64,000 nucleotides of DNA. Origin: Micromonospora echinaurantiaca. Its GTDB lineage: Bacteria; Actinomycetota; Actinomycetes; Mycobacteriales; Micromonosporaceae. The notes under the pieces are model-generated. The model had not been told where the DNA came from, made no database searches, and saw nothing but the letters and a program-made list of their open reading frames with translations. Position numbers and translations under genes: made by a program. The stretch spans positions 3,959,001-4,023,000 of the forward strand of contig NZ_LT607750.1 of assembly GCF_900090235.1 (NCBI RefSeq), given 5' to 3'. Below, in pieces: positions 62,738 through 64,000 of the stretch (within the stretch, counting starts at the first letter, position 1; each line of letters begins with the position of its first letter).

Positions 62738-63325
62738 ATGAACACGATCATGCGTAAGAGCGTTCTCGGTATCGCTGGTCTCGCCGTCGCCGGTGGCCTC
62801 GCCGCTGGCCCGCTGAACCACGCCGACAGCACCCCCACGACCGGCCCGGCCGCGGTCGCCATGGTCGAGGCCGGCAAGCCGGACATGGGCAAGCTGATTC
62901 CGCATGGTGTGCAGGGTGAGCAGTCGCGCATCGAGCTCGACGGTGAGCAGGTGGAGAACGTGAAGGCGATCATCGCGGCGACGAAGAAGTCCGACATGGA
63001 CGAGCGGGCCGCCGTGGTGGCGATCGCGACCGCGCTGCAGGAGTCGAAGCTGGAGAACCTGGGTCACCTGGGTGAGCGCAACGACCATGACTCGCAGGGC
63101 CTGTTCCAGCAGCGCCCGTCCAGCGGTTGGGGCACGGTCGAGCAGATCACCGACCCCGAGTACTCGACCACGGCGTTCCTGAAGGGCCTCAAGCAGGTCG
63201 ACGGCTGGCAGGACATGCCGCTGACCAAGGCCGCCCAGACGGTGCAGGTGTCGGCCTACCCGTTCCACTACGCCCAGTGGGAGCAGCAGGCCGCCGACCT
63301 CGTCGCCGAGCACTGGAACAGCTGA
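62738..63325 (+). CDS. Secreted lysozyme-like protein of unknown function
   Basis: 195 residues from the ATG at 62738 (GGAG eight bases upstream; ATG 62750 possible). Signal peptide MRKSVLGIAGLAVAGGLAAGPL. The mature part has VKAIIAATKKSDMDERAAVVAIATALQESKLENL, then DHDSQGLFQQRPSSGWGTVEQITDPEYSTTAFLKGL: a helical fold with a conserved Glu (QES) like that of transglycosylase/lysozyme-type domains in actinomycete NlpC/P60 and resuscitation proteins. No LysM or other wall-binding module is present. Peptidoglycan cleavage is plausible but unproven. Expression appears driven by three stress-type promoters. Confidence 0.75.
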   Translation: MNTIMRKSVLGIAGLAVAGGLAAGPLNHADSTPTTGPAAVAMVEAGKPDMGKLIPHGVQGEQSRIELDGEQVENVKAIIAATKKSDMDERAAVVAIATALQESKLENLGHLGERNDHDSQGLFQQRPSSGWGTVEQITDPEYSTTAFLKGLKQVDGWQDMPLTKAAQTVQVSAYPFHYAQWEQQAADLVAEHWNS

Positions 63326-63349
63326 CAATCGAACACGCAGGACCGACAG

Positions 63350-63386
63350 CCGCTGGCCGGCACCCGTGACGGGTGCCGGCCAGCGG
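63350..63386. terminator. Bidirectional terminator between the lysozyme-like gene and livM
   Basis: Eighteen-base perfect arms (63350-63367 and 63369-63386) around one base; in RNA the loop would open to a few bases. Located between two converging genes. Confidence 0.9.
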
Positions 63387-63405
63387 CGTGTCGGTAGCGG
63401 TCCGG

Positions 63406-64000
63406 TCAGCGTCGGCGGGACGCCCACCAGCGGCCGGCCAGGGCGGCGACGCTGCCCCAGATGCCGCGCCGGAACAGCAGCACGACGAGGACGAAGATGC
63501 CACCGGTGACCAGGCCGATCGCCTCGAAGCCGGAGAACGACAGCCAGTCCTCCAGGCGCACCACGATGGCCGCGCCCAGCACCCCGCCCCAGAGCGTGCC
63601 GATCCCGCCGAGCACCACCACGATGACCGCCTTGCCGGAGGTGGTCCAGTGCAGCACCTCCAGCGAGACGAACCGGTGCCCCACCGCGAACAACCCGCCG
63701 CCGAGCCCGGCGATGAACCCGGAGAGCACGAACGCGGTCAGCTTGTAGCGGTGCACCGGGTAGCCGAGCGCACGGGCCCGCGCCGGGTTGTCGCGGATAC
63801 CGACCAGCACCCGGCCGAACGGCGAGTGCACGATCCGCCAGGCGCCGAGCAGGCCGAGCAGCACGATCGGCAGGATCGCGTAGTAGAAGTAGTAGTCGTC
63901 GCTCAGGTCCAACCCGAACAGCTCGCGGGGCACACCCTGCAGGCCGTTCTCGCCCTGGGTCACCGACCGCCACTCGTTGGCCACGTAGTAGACCATCTGC
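63406..64000 (-). CDS. livM: Branched-chain amino acid ABC transporter permease LivM, C-terminal part
   Basis: About 198 residues; the N-terminus is beyond the right edge. Hydrophobic helices with the LivM signature HSPFGRVLVGIRDNPARARALGYPVHRYKLTAFVLSGFIAGLGGGLFA, and then GGIGTLWGGVLGAAIVVRLEDWL. Forms the membrane pore with LivH. The partner genes livH/F/G should lie just to the right or nearby. The gene ends with a short basic tail. Confidence 0.92.
   Translation of the reverse strand, partial: QMVYYVANEWRSVTQGENGLQGVPRELFGLDLSDDYYFYYAILPIVLLGLLGAWRIVHSPFGRVLVGIRDNPARARALGYPVHRYKLTAFVLSGFIAGLGGGLFAVGHRFVSLEVLHWTTSGKAVIVVVLGGIGTLWGGVLGAAIVVRLEDWLSFSGFEAIGLVTGGIFVLVVLLFRRGIWGSVAALAGRWWASRRR

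Noticed and set aside
1..64000. tRNA, rRNA, insertion sequences or prophage genes
   Set aside because: No cloverleaf ending in a GTTCGAATCC-like arm, no rRNA segment, no transposase or integrase motif was recognised; a tRNAscan or Infernal run would be needed to exclude small RNAs fully.

Overview
The window is high-GC DNA with many GTG starts (one TTG), GTGA/ATGA stop-start overlaps and Ala/Arg/Pro-rich proteins. This is the pattern of a filamentous actinomycete. Gene content and order (alaS-ruvX-mltG-aroE, ruvC-ruvA-ruvB-yajC-secD-secF-apt-relA, streptogrisin-like protease) fit a Micromonospora-type member of Micromonosporaceae; that placement is inference. About 53 protein genes are called. 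No tRNA, rRNA, CRISPR array or insertion sequence was seen.

Layout. 1-5217: tail of a CtaG-like protein, WYL regulator with divergent alpha/beta hydrolase, aroK, aroC, and a divergent cation/proton antiporter. 5242-19522: a 14 kb, all minus-strand polysaccharide island (methyltransferase, GT2, Alg13/Alg14-type pair, APH-fold kinase, PAPS sulfotransferase, flippase, polymerase/ligase, Wzz-type protein, acyltransferase, secreted beta-propeller, secreted GH26 enzyme). It separates aroE from aroC. 19659-30981: housekeeping block aroE, mltG, ruvX, alaS, two small membrane proteins, a 1106-residue proline-rich membrane protein with in-frame DNA repeats, rarA and a 70-residue membrane protein. 31126-40351: GNAT, MFS plus ArsR-type regulator with a large palindromic operator, RmlD-like reductase, aspS, secreted protease, SGNH esterase, HxlR regulator and thioesterase. 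40633-50641: acyl-ACP desaturase with palindromic operator, hisS, MBL hydrolase, two tandem cyclophilins, relA, apt, secF. 50643-56474: secD, yajC, ruvB interrupted by an intein, ruvA, ruvC. 56671-64000: DUF1905 protein, hydroxybutyrate-type dehydrogenase coupled to a GAF/PucR regulator, TetR/MFS efflux pair, a secreted lysozyme-like protein behind three tandem GGAAT-N18-GTT promoters, and the end of livM.

Main points of interest are: (1) a LAGLIDADG intein splitting the Walker A motif of RuvB, starting with Pro and carrying features of class 3 inteins; (2) the sulfotransferase-bearing polysaccharide island, whose Wzz-type protein carries a nucleotide-binding-like domain without a recognisable Walker A; (3) triple SigR/SigH-like promoters; (4) very long palindromic operators at the ArsR and desaturase genes.
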